Shown here in pieces: positions 1 through 8,487 of a stretch of DNA of 64,000 nucleotides. The DNA is taken from positions 434,001 to 498,000 of the forward strand of contig NZ_JBHSAP010000015.1 of NCBI RefSeq assembly GCF_042650125.1, in the 5' to 3' direction. This DNA comes from Salinithrix halophila. Lineage in GTDB: Bacteria > Bacillota > Bacilli > Thermoactinomycetales > DSM-45169. The translations under genes and the position numbers were made by a program. Each line of letters opens with the position of its first letter. Position 1 is the first letter of the stretch. The notes below the pieces were generated by a model. It worked only from the letters and a program-made list of their open reading frames with translations. It did no database searches and was not told the origin of the DNA.

Positions 1-19
1 CCATATGGAGGCGGTTGAG

Positions 20-229
20 ATGACAGCCAAAATTCGTCATACTGCTCGTATGCTTGGTACGGAACGGAGACTGACCCGAGAAGAATTGGATCGCTTGCTG
101 CTTCTTCGTTCCGAATATACGCCCCAGGCCCGGACCCCCAGCGGAAAGATCATTCACACTGAACTCCGCGCCCGTGCAAGAGGGGAATCTGAAGAACACG
201 AGGATGAGCAGATCCCGTTTTTTGAATAA
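20..229 (+). CDS. small hypothetical protein
   Basis: A 69-residue unknown protein. An ATG also occurs at 5, but GGAGG at 7-11 lies 8 nt before the ATG at 20, so the latter is chosen. The N-terminal two thirds are basic and helical-looking (many R, L, E); the tail is acidic (EEHEDEQIPFFE). There is no signal peptide or membrane segment. I do not recognise the family. The upstream context is outside the window, and the gene could be the last of an operon entering from the left. Confidence 0.55.
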   Translation: MTAKIRHTARMLGTERRLTREELDRLLLLRSEYTPQARTPSGKIIHTELRARARGESEEHEDEQIPFFE

Positions 230-257
230 AGGTGTTGCTGTCTCTCTAGAAATAGTT

Positions 258-280
258 AGAGGAATACGCTTATTTCCTCT
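258..280 (+). terminator. hairpin after the first gene
   Basis: AGAGGAA (258-264) and TTCCTCT (274-280) form a 7-bp stem with a 9-nt loop. No T-run follows, so it may be an mRNA 3' structure rather than a true terminator. Confidence 0.3.
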
Positions 281-294
281 GATAAAGGAGGTGA

Positions 295-549
295 CCCCCT
301 TCTCTGGTTATACGCTTGCCTCGAATAACGGCGACCCGTGCTTCTACCGCGGCTCTTCTGGAACTAATGACCGCTTCCTTGTTGGCCGTTGTTCTATTGG
401 GGGAACGGCTGACTGCTGAGGATGGAGGGGGGGTGGTCTACTCCTTGCTTCTCTGGCCATTCTATTGTGGCCGGGAAGGCGAGAAAAGAGGGAAACCGAT
501 GGAGGGTGACCGTTTACAGCAGGGCGATATGGGTATAACATCAGTATAG
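295..549 (+). pseudogene. decayed C-terminal remnant of an EamA/DMT-family transporter
   Basis: In this frame, residues encoded at about 313-420 read PRITATRASTAALLELMTAS followed by LLAVVLLGERLTAE. This matches the penultimate helix and the conserved GERLT motif of EamA (drug/metabolite transporter) proteins. There is no room for the other eight or nine helices: an in-frame stop lies at 292-294, and the downstream part (to 549) no longer looks like a membrane helix. The strong Shine-Dalgarno-like AAAGGAGGTGA at 284-294 has no well-placed start in this frame. Best read as a gene fragment left by deletion. A small functional ORF is possible but less likely. Confidence 0.5.
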
Positions 550-594
550 GTACCTTTTTTTATGTACCGAGAACCTGTAAAGGGGGCATTCTAT

Positions 595-828
595 TTGGCT
601 TTTGTCATCACCTCGACTTGTAAAGACGAACTAGCGGCGGAATGTGTGGAAGTATGCCCGGTGGATTGCATACACGGAGACGATGTGATGTACTACATCG
701 ATCCGGATACTTGCATCGAGTGTGGGGCTTGTGAACCGGTTTGCCCGGTGGAAGCCATCTACGAAGAGGATATGGTGCCGGAAGAAGAGAAAAAATACAT
801 CGAAATCAATGCCAACTTTTTCAAGTGA
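595..828 (+). CDS. 7Fe-type ferredoxin ([3Fe-4S][4Fe-4S])
   Basis: A 77-residue electron carrier. The TTG start at 595 (MAFVITSTCKDE) follows an AAAGGGGG ribosome site; an ATG at 562 would add 11 residues not seen in the family. Cys9, Cys17, Cys21 and Cys25, plus a CIECGACEPVCP cluster near residues 38-49, give the bacterial 7Fe ferredoxin arrangement. The position equivalent to the second Cys of the first cluster is not Cys (CKDE), as in proteins with a [3Fe-4S] centre. The rest is acidic, as expected for a soluble redox partner. Monocistronic, followed by a hairpin terminator. The partner enzyme cannot be told from context. Confidence 0.88.
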   Translation: MAFVITSTCKDELAAECVEVCPVDCIHGDDVMYYIDPDTCIECGACEPVCPVEAIYEEDMVPEEEKKYIEINANFFK

Positions 829-836
829 ACGGGCAA

Positions 837-862
837 GCGGGCGCGAGATCGTGCCCGCTTTG
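837..862 (+). terminator. Rho-independent terminator after ferredoxin
   Basis: AGCGGGC (837-843) pairs with GCCCGCT (853-859), followed by a short T-rich stretch. Only 8 nt separate it from the ferredoxin stop codon. Confidence 0.6.
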
Positions 863-927
863 TTAATGAAAAGGAGGGCACGTGCGCGCCTTTTTTCTGA
901 CCAATCTAAAAAATTGAGCGAGAACCC

Positions 928-956
928 TTGACGCAGACGATCATCAGATCAATAAT
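928..956 (+). promoter_or_regulatory. sigma-A-like promoter of the fad operon
   Basis: TTGACG (928-933), a 17-nt spacer and AATAAT (951-956). Transcription would start near 963, giving a leader of about 175 nt before fadN. The leader contains an imperfect hairpin (AGGCTCCG at 977-984 with CGGAG-TA-GCCT at 994-1004) and the FadR operator. Confidence 0.55.
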
Positions 957-1071
957 AAGAGTTGAAAGGGTAACGCAGGCTCCGGTTTCCAAGCGGAGTA
1001 GCCTCTCTATGTTCAGGCAAAGGGAAGAGAGTTGCCGATCGGACAGGTGAGGTTTTTTTCTACCCCAGCAA

Positions 1072-1089
1072 TGAATGACCATTCATTCA
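1072..1089 (+). promoter_or_regulatory. FadR (TetR-type) operator
   Basis: TGAATGACCATTCATTCA fits the Bacillus FadR box TGAATGAMTANTCATTCA with one central mismatch. It lies about 50 bp upstream of the fadN start. The expected effect is repression of fadNAE relieved by long-chain acyl-CoA (established for Bacillus FadR). No fadR gene lies in the window. Confidence 0.8.
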
Positions 1090-1139
1090 TGATTGTAACA
1101 GGATGTATTTCGGCGGACCATCGGAGAGGAGGAACTTTT

Positions 1140-3542
1140 TTGGCTCAGATCAAGAAAGCGGCCGTTATTGGTGCGGGCGTGATGGGGGCGGCAATTGCCG
1201 GCCACCTGGCCAATGCGGGGATCCGCACCCTGCTCTTGGACATTGTTCCGAGGGAAGTCAACGAGAAGGAACAGGTGAAGGGACTTACTCTGGAAGACCC
1301 AGCAGTGCGGAACCGTTTCGCCCGGATGGGGAGAGAGCGGCTCCTGAAAGAAAAGCCGGCCCCCCTTTTCCATAAGAGCATGATGGATCGGATCGAAATC
1401 GGTAACCTGGAGGATGACCTGGAGCGACTGTCAGAAGTGGACTGGGTGATTGAAGCGGTGGTAGAGAACCTAAAAATCAAGCAGGATCTCTTCTCCCGGA
1501 TCGAAGGGGTTTGGAACCCGGGGACCATTATCAGTTCCAATACCTCGGGGATTTCCATCCATGATATGGTCCAAGGACGTTCCGAAGAATTCCGGGCCCA
1601 TTTCCTCGGTACCCATTTCTTTAATCCACCACGTTATATGAAACTCCTCGAGCTGATCCCGACTGCGGATACGAAGGATGAACTCGTCCAGGAAATGAAA
1701 GCGTTTGCTGAGGGGCGGCTCGGTAAAGGGGTTGTTCTCGCAAAGGATACCCCCAATTTCATCGCCAACCGCATCGGTGTTTACGGCCTGGCCGTGACCT
1801 TCTGGAAGATGCTGGAGGAGAACCTGGGTCCTGATGAGGTGGATGCGGTGACGGGACGCGCCATGGGCCGCCCCAAAAGCGCGACTTTCCGCACCTTGGA
1901 TCTCGTAGGTCTTGATACCTTCATCCATGTTTCCGACAATGTGCGTGAAAATGTGGAGGATCCTGAGGAGAAAAAAGCTTTTGAAGTCCCTGCTCTTCTC
2001 CAAGAAATGGTGGACAACGGATGGCTCGGCTCCAAGAGCGGTCAAGGGTTCTTCAAGAAGGTGAAAGGGGAGAAAGGATCGGAGATCTACTCCCTCGATC
2101 CGCAAACCAAAGAATATCGCCCGCGTAAGAAGCTGAAGGCTCCCTCTTTGGAGATGGCCAAGCGGGCCAAGTCGATGAAGGAACAGCTCCGGGCTCTCGT
2201 TTATGCCGATGATGCGGCGGGACGTCTGGCCTGGTTCATCACCAAAAAAGTGCTTCTCTATTCGGCGGCGCGCATTCCGGAGATTGCCGACGACATCGAG
2301 AGTGTGGACAAAGCGATGCGCTGGGGCTTTAACTGGGATCTCGGGCCTTTTGAAGTGTGGGATACGATCGGGGTTGAAAAATCCGTCGCCAAGATGAAAG
2401 AAGAAGGGGAGAGCATTCCGCCGTTGGTGGAGGAACTGCTTGCTTCCGGAGCCCGGTCTTTTTATGAAAAATCTCCGGAAAGCGTTAAAGCCTTCCATCT
2501 GGGCGGTCAATTCCAGGAAGTGGACGAACACCCGAAGGAGATCCACCTGTCCCGTCTGAAAGAGCAGGGCAAGGTGATTAAATCCAACCGGGGTGCAAGT
2601 CTGGTCGACATCGGAGACGATGTCCTCTGTCTGGAATTCCACTCTCCCAAAAACGCGATTGCAGCCGACATCATTCAGATGATCCATGCCGGGGTGCAGG
2701 AAGTTTCCCGGAACTGGCGAGGTCTTGTGATCGGTAACCAGGGTTCCACCTTCTGTGTCGGTGCCAACCTGATGATGATTCTGATGGAAGCTCAGGATCA
2801 GAATTGGCCGGAACTAGATTTGATGATCCGTCAGTTCCAGAAAGCGATGGGGGCATTGCGGGCAGTCGGGAAACCGGTGGTGGCAGCTCCATTCAACATG
2901 GCTCTCGGCGGTGGCGTAGAAGTATCTCTGCCGGCGGACCGGATTCAGGCTTCGGCTGAGACCTATATGGGGCTGGTAGAGACCGGTGTGGGCCTTATTC
3001 CTGGAGGCGGCGGTAACAAAGAAATGCTGCTGCGCTGGACGGAAGGTGTCGATCCAAAGGACTCCATCGGGTTGCAGAACCGGGTCAACAAGGTCTTTGA
3101 AACGATTGCCATGGCCAAAGTTTCAACGAGCGCCGTTGAAGCGAAAGACTACCGGTTCCTGCGGGATGGGATCGATGGTATTACCATGAACCAGGACCAT
3201 CTTCTCTACGATGCTAAACAGCAAGTGCTCGCCTTGGGTGCCGCAGGCTATCGGGCTCCCGAACCGAGGAAGATCCCTGTGGTAGGGGAGACCGGATTCA
3301 ATACGCTGAAGCTGGGTGCCTACGGGCTGTTGCAGTCAGGATACATCAGTGAGCACGATTATAAAATCGCTACCAAACTCGCTTATGTCCTCGCCGGGGG
3401 CAACCTGCCTGAAGGGGCCCTGGTGGACGAACAATATCTCCTCGATATCGAACGGGAAGCCTTCCTGAGCCTAGCGGGTGAACCGAAAAGCCAGATGCGG
3501 ATGCAGCACATGCTGACGAAGAACAAACCCCTCCGCAACTGA
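1140..3542 (+). CDS. fadN: 3-hydroxyacyl-CoA dehydrogenase / enoyl-CoA hydratase FadN
   Basis: An 800-residue bifunctional beta-oxidation enzyme: it hydrates trans-2-enoyl-CoA and oxidises the L-3-hydroxyacyl-CoA with NAD. The N-terminal Rossmann fold begins at once (GAGVMGAAIAGHLANAG), and the dehydrogenase C-terminal domains follow to about residue 480. A crotonase domain (GSTFCVGANLMMILME and MALGGGVEVSLPADR) occupies the C-terminal part. This dehydrogenase-first order is the Bacillus YusL/FadN order, the reverse of E. coli FadB. Start chosen at TTG 1140, 7 nt after AGGAGG (1127-1132); a longer reading from 1032 would cross the FadR operator. First gene of fadN-fadA-fadE, with 30 bp to fadA. 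Confidence 0.95.
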   Translation: MAQIKKAAVIGAGVMGAAIAGHLANAGIRTLLLDIVPREVNEKEQVKGLTLEDPAVRNRFARMGRERLLKEKPAPLFHKSMMDRIEIGNLEDDLERLSEVDWVIEAVVENLKIKQDLFSRIEGVWNPGTIISSNTSGISIHDMVQGRSEEFRAHFLGTHFFNPPRYMKLLELIPTADTKDELVQEMKAFAEGRLGKGVVLAKDTPNFIANRIGVYGLAVTFWKMLEENLGPDEVDAVTGRAMGRPKSATFRTLDLVGLDTFIHVSDNVRENVEDPEEKKAFEVPALLQEMVDNGWLGSKSGQGFFKKVKGEKGSEIYSLDPQTKEYRPRKKLKAPSLEMAKRAKSMKEQLRALVYADDAAGRLAWFITKKVLLYSAARIPEIADDIESVDKAMRWGFNWDLGPFEVWDTIGVEKSVAKMKEEGESIPPLVEELLASGARSFYEKSPESVKAFHLGGQFQEVDEHPKEIHLSRLKEQGKVIKSNRGASLVDIGDDVLCLEFHSPKNAIAADIIQMIHAGVQEVSRNWRGLVIGNQGSTFCVGANLMMILMEAQDQNWPELDLMIRQFQKAMGALRAVGKPVVAAPFNMALGGGVEVSLPADRIQASAETYMGLVETGVGLIPGGGGNKEMLLRWTEGVDPKDSIGLQNRVNKVFETIAMAKVSTSAVEAKDYRFLRDGIDGITMNQDHLLYDAKQQVLALGAAGYRAPEPRKIPVVGETGFNTLKLGAYGLLQSGYISEHDYKIATKLAYVLAGGNLPEGALVDEQYLLDIEREAFLSLAGEPKSQMRMQHMLTKNKPLRN

Positions 3543-3572
3543 TAAAAAAACAACCGAAGGAGGAGAGGAGAA

Positions 3573-4754
3573 ATGCGTGAAGCAGTCATTGTAGCTGCCG
3601 CCCGCACAGCGGTGGGGAAAGCACCTCGGGGGACACTGAAAAACACTCGACCCGACGAGCTGGGCGCTGCTGTCGTCCAGGACTTGATGAAACGGACTTC
3701 CGGGCTTGATCCCAAAGAAATCGACGATGTGGTCATGGGCTGCTCGTTCCCGGAAGGGGAACAGGGAATGAATGTCGCCCGAGTGATCGCACTCAGGGCG
3801 GGCCTCCCCACTACGGCTGCCGGAATGACCGTCAACCGGTTTTGCGCCTCCGGCTTGCAGACGATCGCCATCGCTGCCGAAAAGATCATGTGCGGGTTTG
3901 CCGATGTCGTTATCGCCGGCGGTGTGGAGAGCATGAGCCTGGTTCCAATGGGTGGAAACAAACCCGCTCCCAATCCGTACCTAATGGATCACGGGCCGGA
4001 GCTCTATATGTCCATGGGGCATACAGCGGAAGAGGTGGCCGCCCGTTATGGAGTTTCCAGAGAAGATCAGGATCAGTTTGCCCTGCGGAGCCATCGAAAT
4101 GCCATCGCTGCTATCAAAGAAGGTCGGTTCAAGGATGAAATTGTCCCCGTTACCGTGAAGAATCGGTACGTTGGAGAGGACGGCAAATTAAAGGAGGAAG
4201 AATTCGTCTTCGATACCGATGAGGGGCCGCGTGGGAATACATCACTGGATGCCCTGGGTAAACTGCGACCCGCCTTCCGAGTCGGAGGATCCGTCACTGC
4301 GGGCAATTCTTCTCAGACCAGCGACGGTGCTGCGGGAGTCATGGTCATGTCACGAGAAAAGGCGGAGAATCTCGGGTTGAAACCGCTCGCCGTTTTCCGT
4401 TCCTTCTGCGTCGGTGGCGTAGACCCTGATGTGATGGGAATCGGTCCCATCGTTGCCGTGCCGAAGGCTCTGGAACGGGCAGGGATTACCCTGGACCAGA
4501 TTGATCTCGTCGAGTTGAACGAAGCCTTCGCCTCCCAGGCTTTGCAGGTGATCCGGGAATTGGAGATCAATCCGGATATCGTCAATGTGAATGGTGGAGC
4601 GATCGCTCTTGGCCACCCCTTAGGCTGTTCTGGAGCCAAGCTGACGGTGACTGCCTTGAACGAATTGAAGCGGCGGAACGGGAAATACGGACTTGTCACT
4701 ATGTGTATGGGGGGCGGCATGGGTGCCGCCGGTGTTCTGGAAATGGTGCAATGA
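3573..4754 (+). CDS. fadA: acetyl-CoA C-acyltransferase (3-ketoacyl-CoA thiolase) FadA
   Basis: 393 residues, the normal thiolase length. It cleaves 3-ketoacyl-CoA with CoA to acetyl-CoA and a shortened acyl-CoA. Seen: the nucleophilic Cys in VNRFCASGLQT, the GxHPxGxSG-type loop (GGAIALGHPLGCSGAK) carrying the active-site His, and the second Cys in CMGGGMGAAG near the C-terminus. Preceded by GGAGGAGAGG. It sits between fadN and fadE with short gaps, so it is co-transcribed under the upstream FadR box. Confidence 0.95.
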   Translation: MREAVIVAAARTAVGKAPRGTLKNTRPDELGAAVVQDLMKRTSGLDPKEIDDVVMGCSFPEGEQGMNVARVIALRAGLPTTAAGMTVNRFCASGLQTIAIAAEKIMCGFADVVIAGGVESMSLVPMGGNKPAPNPYLMDHGPELYMSMGHTAEEVAARYGVSREDQDQFALRSHRNAIAAIKEGRFKDEIVPVTVKNRYVGEDGKLKEEEFVFDTDEGPRGNTSLDALGKLRPAFRVGGSVTAGNSSQTSDGAAGVMVMSREKAENLGLKPLAVFRSFCVGGVDPDVMGIGPIVAVPKALERAGITLDQIDLVELNEAFASQALQVIRELEINPDIVNVNGGAIALGHPLGCSGAKLTVTALNELKRRNGKYGLVTMCMGGGMGAAGVLEMVQ

Positions 4755-4793
4755 TTCTCTGAACATTGGATGACCATAAAGGAGGAAGGCAAG

Positions 4794-6569
4794 ATGGCTG
4801 AACAAACGATCGTCAAAGGGGGAAGTTTTCTCATTGAGGATCACTCCCCTGAGGATGTATTCACCCCGGAGGAATTTACCGAAGAGCACAAGATGATCGG
4901 CAAGACGACGGAGGAATTCGCTAAGAACAAAGTGTGGCCGGTGCTGGAAGAGATTGAACAGCACAACTTCGACCACTCGGTGCGCCTGTTGAAGGAAGCT
5001 GGCGAACTGGGGTTGCTTGGGGCCGATGTACCAGAGAATTACGGCGGGTTGGGGCTGGATAAAATCAGTTCCTCTCTGATCACGGAGAAGATCGCCGTCG
5101 CCCGTTCTTTCGGACTCAGCCATGGTGCCCACGTCGGGATTGGAACCCTCCCCATCGTCTTTTTCGGCAATGACGAACAAAAGAAAAAGTATCTGCCGGG
5201 CCTAGCCTCCGGAGAAACTTTCGCTGCTTACGCTCTTACCGAACCGGGTTCCGGTTCCGACGCCCTGGGTGCTAAGACGGTGGCGAAACTATCCGAAGAC
5301 GGGAAGTATTACCTCCTGACCGGTGAAAAACAGTGGATTACCAACTCCGCCTTTGCTGACGTGTTTGTCGTCTATGCGAAGGTTGACGGTGAGAAGTTTA
5401 CCGCCTTCATCGTAGAAAAAGATTTCCCTGGTGTCTCCACGGGCCCGGAGGAGAAAAAGATGGGGATCAAAGGCTCCTCCACTCGGACCCTCATCCTGGA
5501 CGAAGCGAAAGTTCCGGTGGAAAACGTGCTGTTTGAGATCGGTAAAGGCCACCAGATCGCTTTCAACATCCTGAACATCGGTCGTTACAAACTGGGTGTC
5601 GGCTGCGTCGGCTCTGCCAAACGGGCAATTGAGATTTCCGCCAAATATGCCAATGAGCGAAAACAGTTTAAAACCCCGATTGCCAAGTTTCCGTTGATCC
5701 AAGAGAAACTGGCTACCATGGCTGCTAAAACCTATGCTCTGGAAAGTGCGATCTACCGGACAGGCGGTTTCTTTGAAAAAGGGATGGCCCACCTGGAGAA
5801 CGCCGAGGGTGCTGCGGCAGCCAAAGCGATCGCTGAGTATGCCCTTGAATGCTCCATCACGAAAGTACTCGGTTCTGAAGTGCTGGATCATGTAGTGGAC
5901 GAGGGTGTTCAGATTCATGGCGGTTACGGTTTCATGCAGGAATATGAAATTGAGAACATGTACCGGGATTCCCGGATCAATCGAATCTTCGAAGGAACCA
6001 ACGAAATTAACCGCCTCCTGATCCCGGGGACACTCCTACGGAAGGCTATGAAAGGTGAGCTTCCCTTGATGGAGAAGACTGCCGGCCTTCAGGAAGAGCT
6101 TCTGATGATGATGCCGAGCTTGTCCGATGATGAACCGGCTCTTCTGGAGAAAGAGGAAGAACTGATCGCCCATGCCAAAAAAATCTTCCTGATGGCTGCC
6201 GGACTGGCTGTCGAGAAGTATCAGATGGAGCTGGATAAACAACAAGAGATCCTGCATGACGCCGCCGATATCGCTATCGAAGTGTTCGCGATGGAAAGTG
6301 CCCTCCTCCGGACTAAGAAAGCGGTGGAGAAAGTCGGGGAAGAGAAGGCGAAGGCCAAAGTGGAACTGACCACTGCCTACGTATACGAAGCTTTCCCGCG
6401 TATCGAGCGGTACGCCAAGCGGATCCTCTCCACCATGGAAGAAGGGGATACCCTCCGTACCCAACTTTCCATCCTGAAAAAGCTGACCCGGTATGAGCCA
6501 ATCAATGAAGTTGAGCTAAAACGGAGCATCGCTGCACGGATTCTGGAAGAAGAACGTTACGTGGTATAA
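4794..6569 (+). CDS. fadE: acyl-CoA dehydrogenase FadE
   Basis: 591 residues. FAD enzyme for the first step of beta-oxidation (acyl-CoA to trans-2-enoyl-CoA). Start at ATG 4794 after AAAGGAGG; an upstream in-frame ATG at 4770 lacks a ribosome site. Seen: ALTEPGSGSDA and GEKQWITNSAFA of the flavin/substrate site, QIHGGYGFMQEYEIE and the RIFEGTNEINR segment. The C-terminal extension of about 190 residues beyond the usual 380-residue core matches the longer Bacillus YusJ/FadE form. Last gene of the operon, closed by a strong terminator. Confidence 0.95.
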   Translation: MAEQTIVKGGSFLIEDHSPEDVFTPEEFTEEHKMIGKTTEEFAKNKVWPVLEEIEQHNFDHSVRLLKEAGELGLLGADVPENYGGLGLDKISSSLITEKIAVARSFGLSHGAHVGIGTLPIVFFGNDEQKKKYLPGLASGETFAAYALTEPGSGSDALGAKTVAKLSEDGKYYLLTGEKQWITNSAFADVFVVYAKVDGEKFTAFIVEKDFPGVSTGPEEKKMGIKGSSTRTLILDEAKVPVENVLFEIGKGHQIAFNILNIGRYKLGVGCVGSAKRAIEISAKYANERKQFKTPIAKFPLIQEKLATMAAKTYALESAIYRTGGFFEKGMAHLENAEGAAAAKAIAEYALECSITKVLGSEVLDHVVDEGVQIHGGYGFMQEYEIENMYRDSRINRIFEGTNEINRLLIPGTLLRKAMKGELPLMEKTAGLQEELLMMMPSLSDDEPALLEKEEELIAHAKKIFLMAAGLAVEKYQMELDKQQEILHDAADIAIEVFAMESALLRTKKAVEKVGEEKAKAKVELTTAYVYEAFPRIERYAKRILSTMEEGDTLRTQLSILKKLTRYEPINEVELKRSIAARILEEERYVV

Positions 6570-6584
6570 CATTGCAACTGCCAA

Positions 6585-6612
6585 GCCACGGGTGAAAAAC
6601 CCGTGGCTTTTT
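6585..6612 (+). terminator. Rho-independent terminator of the fadNAE operon
   Basis: GCCACGGGT (6585-6593) pairs perfectly with ACCCGTGGC (6599-6607), followed by TTTTT. Confidence 0.9.
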
Positions 6613-6740
6613 CCTGGTTCATTTTGTCGAAAGATCTTCATGGGCAAGGGGCACCTCTAGGCATAGAAGCGAGTTAAGATAGAGGCAAATAGCCTGCCGG
6701 TCCATTATCCCCGGTTGTTCCGGCACAAGGAGTGTTAGCC

Positions 6741-7058
6741 ATGGTTTCATCCAGGAAACAGGACGATCCCCCCGTTCACCAAACTCCGGAGTTAAACGTT
6801 CGGGATCGGATGATAACTGCTTATATCCTCTGGTTGTTCTTGGGGGTTTTCGGTGCTCATCGTTTCTATCTTGGACAGGCTCGGTCTGGGCTGACAATGG
6901 GCTTTATCGGTCCTCTTTTCCTTTCCTTTGGCTTGGTGTTTTATTTTTTAAAAGGGTTAGGGGTGTCTCCCTTGCTGGTCATGTCTCCATTTATTCTATG
7001 GTGGTTGATTGATGCCTGCCTGATTCCAAACAGGGTCCGACAACTGGGGAAAGACTAA
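6741..7058 (+). CDS. TM2 domain-containing membrane protein
   Basis: 105 residues. After a polar N-terminus of about 28 residues come two or three hydrophobic helices with the TM2 signature LGVFGAHRFYLGQARSG between the first two. Start at ATG 6741, with AAGGAG at 6727-6732 at a spacing of 8; the GTG at 6732 overlaps that site. TM2 proteins are small membrane proteins of unknown biochemical role. Monocistronic, with its own terminator. Confidence 0.85.
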   Translation: MVSSRKQDDPPVHQTPELNVRDRMITAYILWLFLGVFGAHRFYLGQARSGLTMGFIGPLFLSFGLVFYFLKGLGVSPLLVMSPFILWWLIDACLIPNRVRQLGKD

Positions 7059-7084
7059 GGGCTTTTCCGTTTGGTTAAAAGGGG

Positions 7085-7107
7085 CACCCTGTCCAGGGTG
7101 TTTTTTT
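7085..7107 (+). terminator. Rho-independent terminator after the TM2 gene
   Basis: CACCCTG (7085-7091) and CAGGGTG (7094-7100) form a tight stem followed by seven T. Confidence 0.85.
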
Positions 7108-7305
7108 GTCATCGACAAAAAAGGTAATAAATGTTGCTTTATGATGAAAAATAAATGTTTATAGTGTAAAGGAGGGGGTGACGCCGGTCTATCCACTTTG
7201 TTTTTTGGTTATAAAAGCGATATTATAAAATCGTATGGAAAATATATTGAAAAAATATATGTTTTTTTATAAAATAGGAGGAGAATACTCCTTGGGGGTG
7301 GGGCC

Positions 7306-8418
7306 ATGCTGCGGCGTTGGATGGGGTGGTACCTGGCAGGTTATTTGGCCTTCCCCTGTGTGGTCGCCCTCTTGTATATCGTCGTCTACCAACTATATTT
7401 GGATTCCACCCGTTTTTACCCCTTTTGGTTGGCGGAATCTTACTTTTACATGGGATTACCCGCAGTGGCAATCCTTGCTTGGAGGGTCCACTGGGGAAAA
7501 AAACATCCTCTTTTTTATCTCCTCCTTACCCTAGGACTCCTGGCTGCAACAGCCTGGATGGGGACGCAAAATCTGCTCGAGTATAAGGGGAATGTGGTTC
7601 GGGAGCATGTTGTACCCCTGGGGTTAGCGGAAGGAGAATTGCTGACTACAAGTGGAAAGTATACCATTCCGTATTTCCCCTATGACAAAAACCGTCTGGT
7701 CGATGCTATCGGAGAGCGAGAGACCGTAGAAGTTTGGGCCGTGGAGAAAAAAGGGTTGATCATCGCCTTTACCGATCCCGCTTTCACCTCGTATACACTG
7801 GTTGACCGTCTGCTGGAATTGGGTCTGGGATTGCTGGCTTTAGCGGTCTTTGCGATTTTCTTTTGGGTCGTAGTGGGGATATGGAGTAGGGAAATGCAGG
7901 TGAAGAAGGACTACGTACAGATCCGGCGTTGGGGAAAGATGACCTTGATTCCACTGAGGAATTTGATTCACGTCCAGTTGGACCGAAGGGGAGAAGAGAT
8001 CCGACTGGAAACGGAGGAGATGGTGTACAACTTTCCTTTTGAGGAAGAGGGAGCGAGGGAAGTGGCTGCTGCTGCGGAACGGACGGGTCTGCTCCCTCTT
8101 CGGGGTGGAAGGCGTTGGGTACAGGGAGAGCAGTACCGTGAGTTGCGTTTGGAAAAGGAGCGGCTGGTTTTCCTCGGAGATGATGAGCGGGCGATTCCTT
8201 ATTCCCGGATGACGGATTTAACCTGGGATCCTCTGATCCAGATTACGATGGATGATGAATCTACCCACACGATTACCGATGAACGCTATCTGGACCGCTC
8301 CTGGTTTGATGAATTGACAGCTCGGGTGAAGGCCAGCTGGGAAGAGTCGGGACAGAACTATTGGATTCAGGTGGAACCGAGGACCGGGGCTGTCACCCTT
8401 GCTCTGGCGGAGGAGTGA
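7306..8418 (+). CDS. hypothetical multi-pass membrane protein
   Basis: 370 residues, no family recognised. Hydrophobic segments lie near residues 5-30, 40-60 and 68-82. An external-looking stretch of about 90 residues follows, then a fourth membrane helix near 160-188 (LGLGLLALAVFAIFFWVVVGIW). The C-terminal 180 residues are charged and probably cytoplasmic. They contain two similar beta-strand-rich stretches (VQIRRWGKMTLIPLRNLIHV and LVFLGDDERAIPYSRMTDLT), suggesting two PH-like or bPH2-type folds (inference). The ATG at 7306 is preceded only by a G-rich run; the AGGAGGAG at 7276-7283 is too far away to serve it. The upstream 200 bp are AT-rich. Confidence 0.7.
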   Translation: MLRRWMGWYLAGYLAFPCVVALLYIVVYQLYLDSTRFYPFWLAESYFYMGLPAVAILAWRVHWGKKHPLFYLLLTLGLLAATAWMGTQNLLEYKGNVVREHVVPLGLAEGELLTTSGKYTIPYFPYDKNRLVDAIGERETVEVWAVEKKGLIIAFTDPAFTSYTLVDRLLELGLGLLALAVFAIFFWVVVGIWSREMQVKKDYVQIRRWGKMTLIPLRNLIHVQLDRRGEEIRLETEEMVYNFPFEEEGAREVAAAAERTGLLPLRGGRRWVQGEQYRELRLEKERLVFLGDDERAIPYSRMTDLTWDPLIQITMDDESTHTITDERYLDRSWFDELTARVKASWEESGQNYWIQVEPRTGAVTLALAEE

Positions 8419-8487
8419 ATGTTTGCCGTCCCAAAAACTTTACGAGCGCCTGCTTTACTGAGCCAGGCGCCCGCAGTAAGGATCTCA

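Noticed and set aside
961..1031. Possible riboswitch or tRNA-like structure in the fadN leader
   Set aside because: Only one imperfect hairpin is evident; no conserved riboswitch core, T-box or tRNA T-loop sequence could be recognised.
1470..2687. 405-codon open frame on the minus strand inside fadN
   Set aside because: It lies antisense to a full-length, motif-complete FadN; it has no family motif and no ribosome site. It arises from the codon bias of the real gene.
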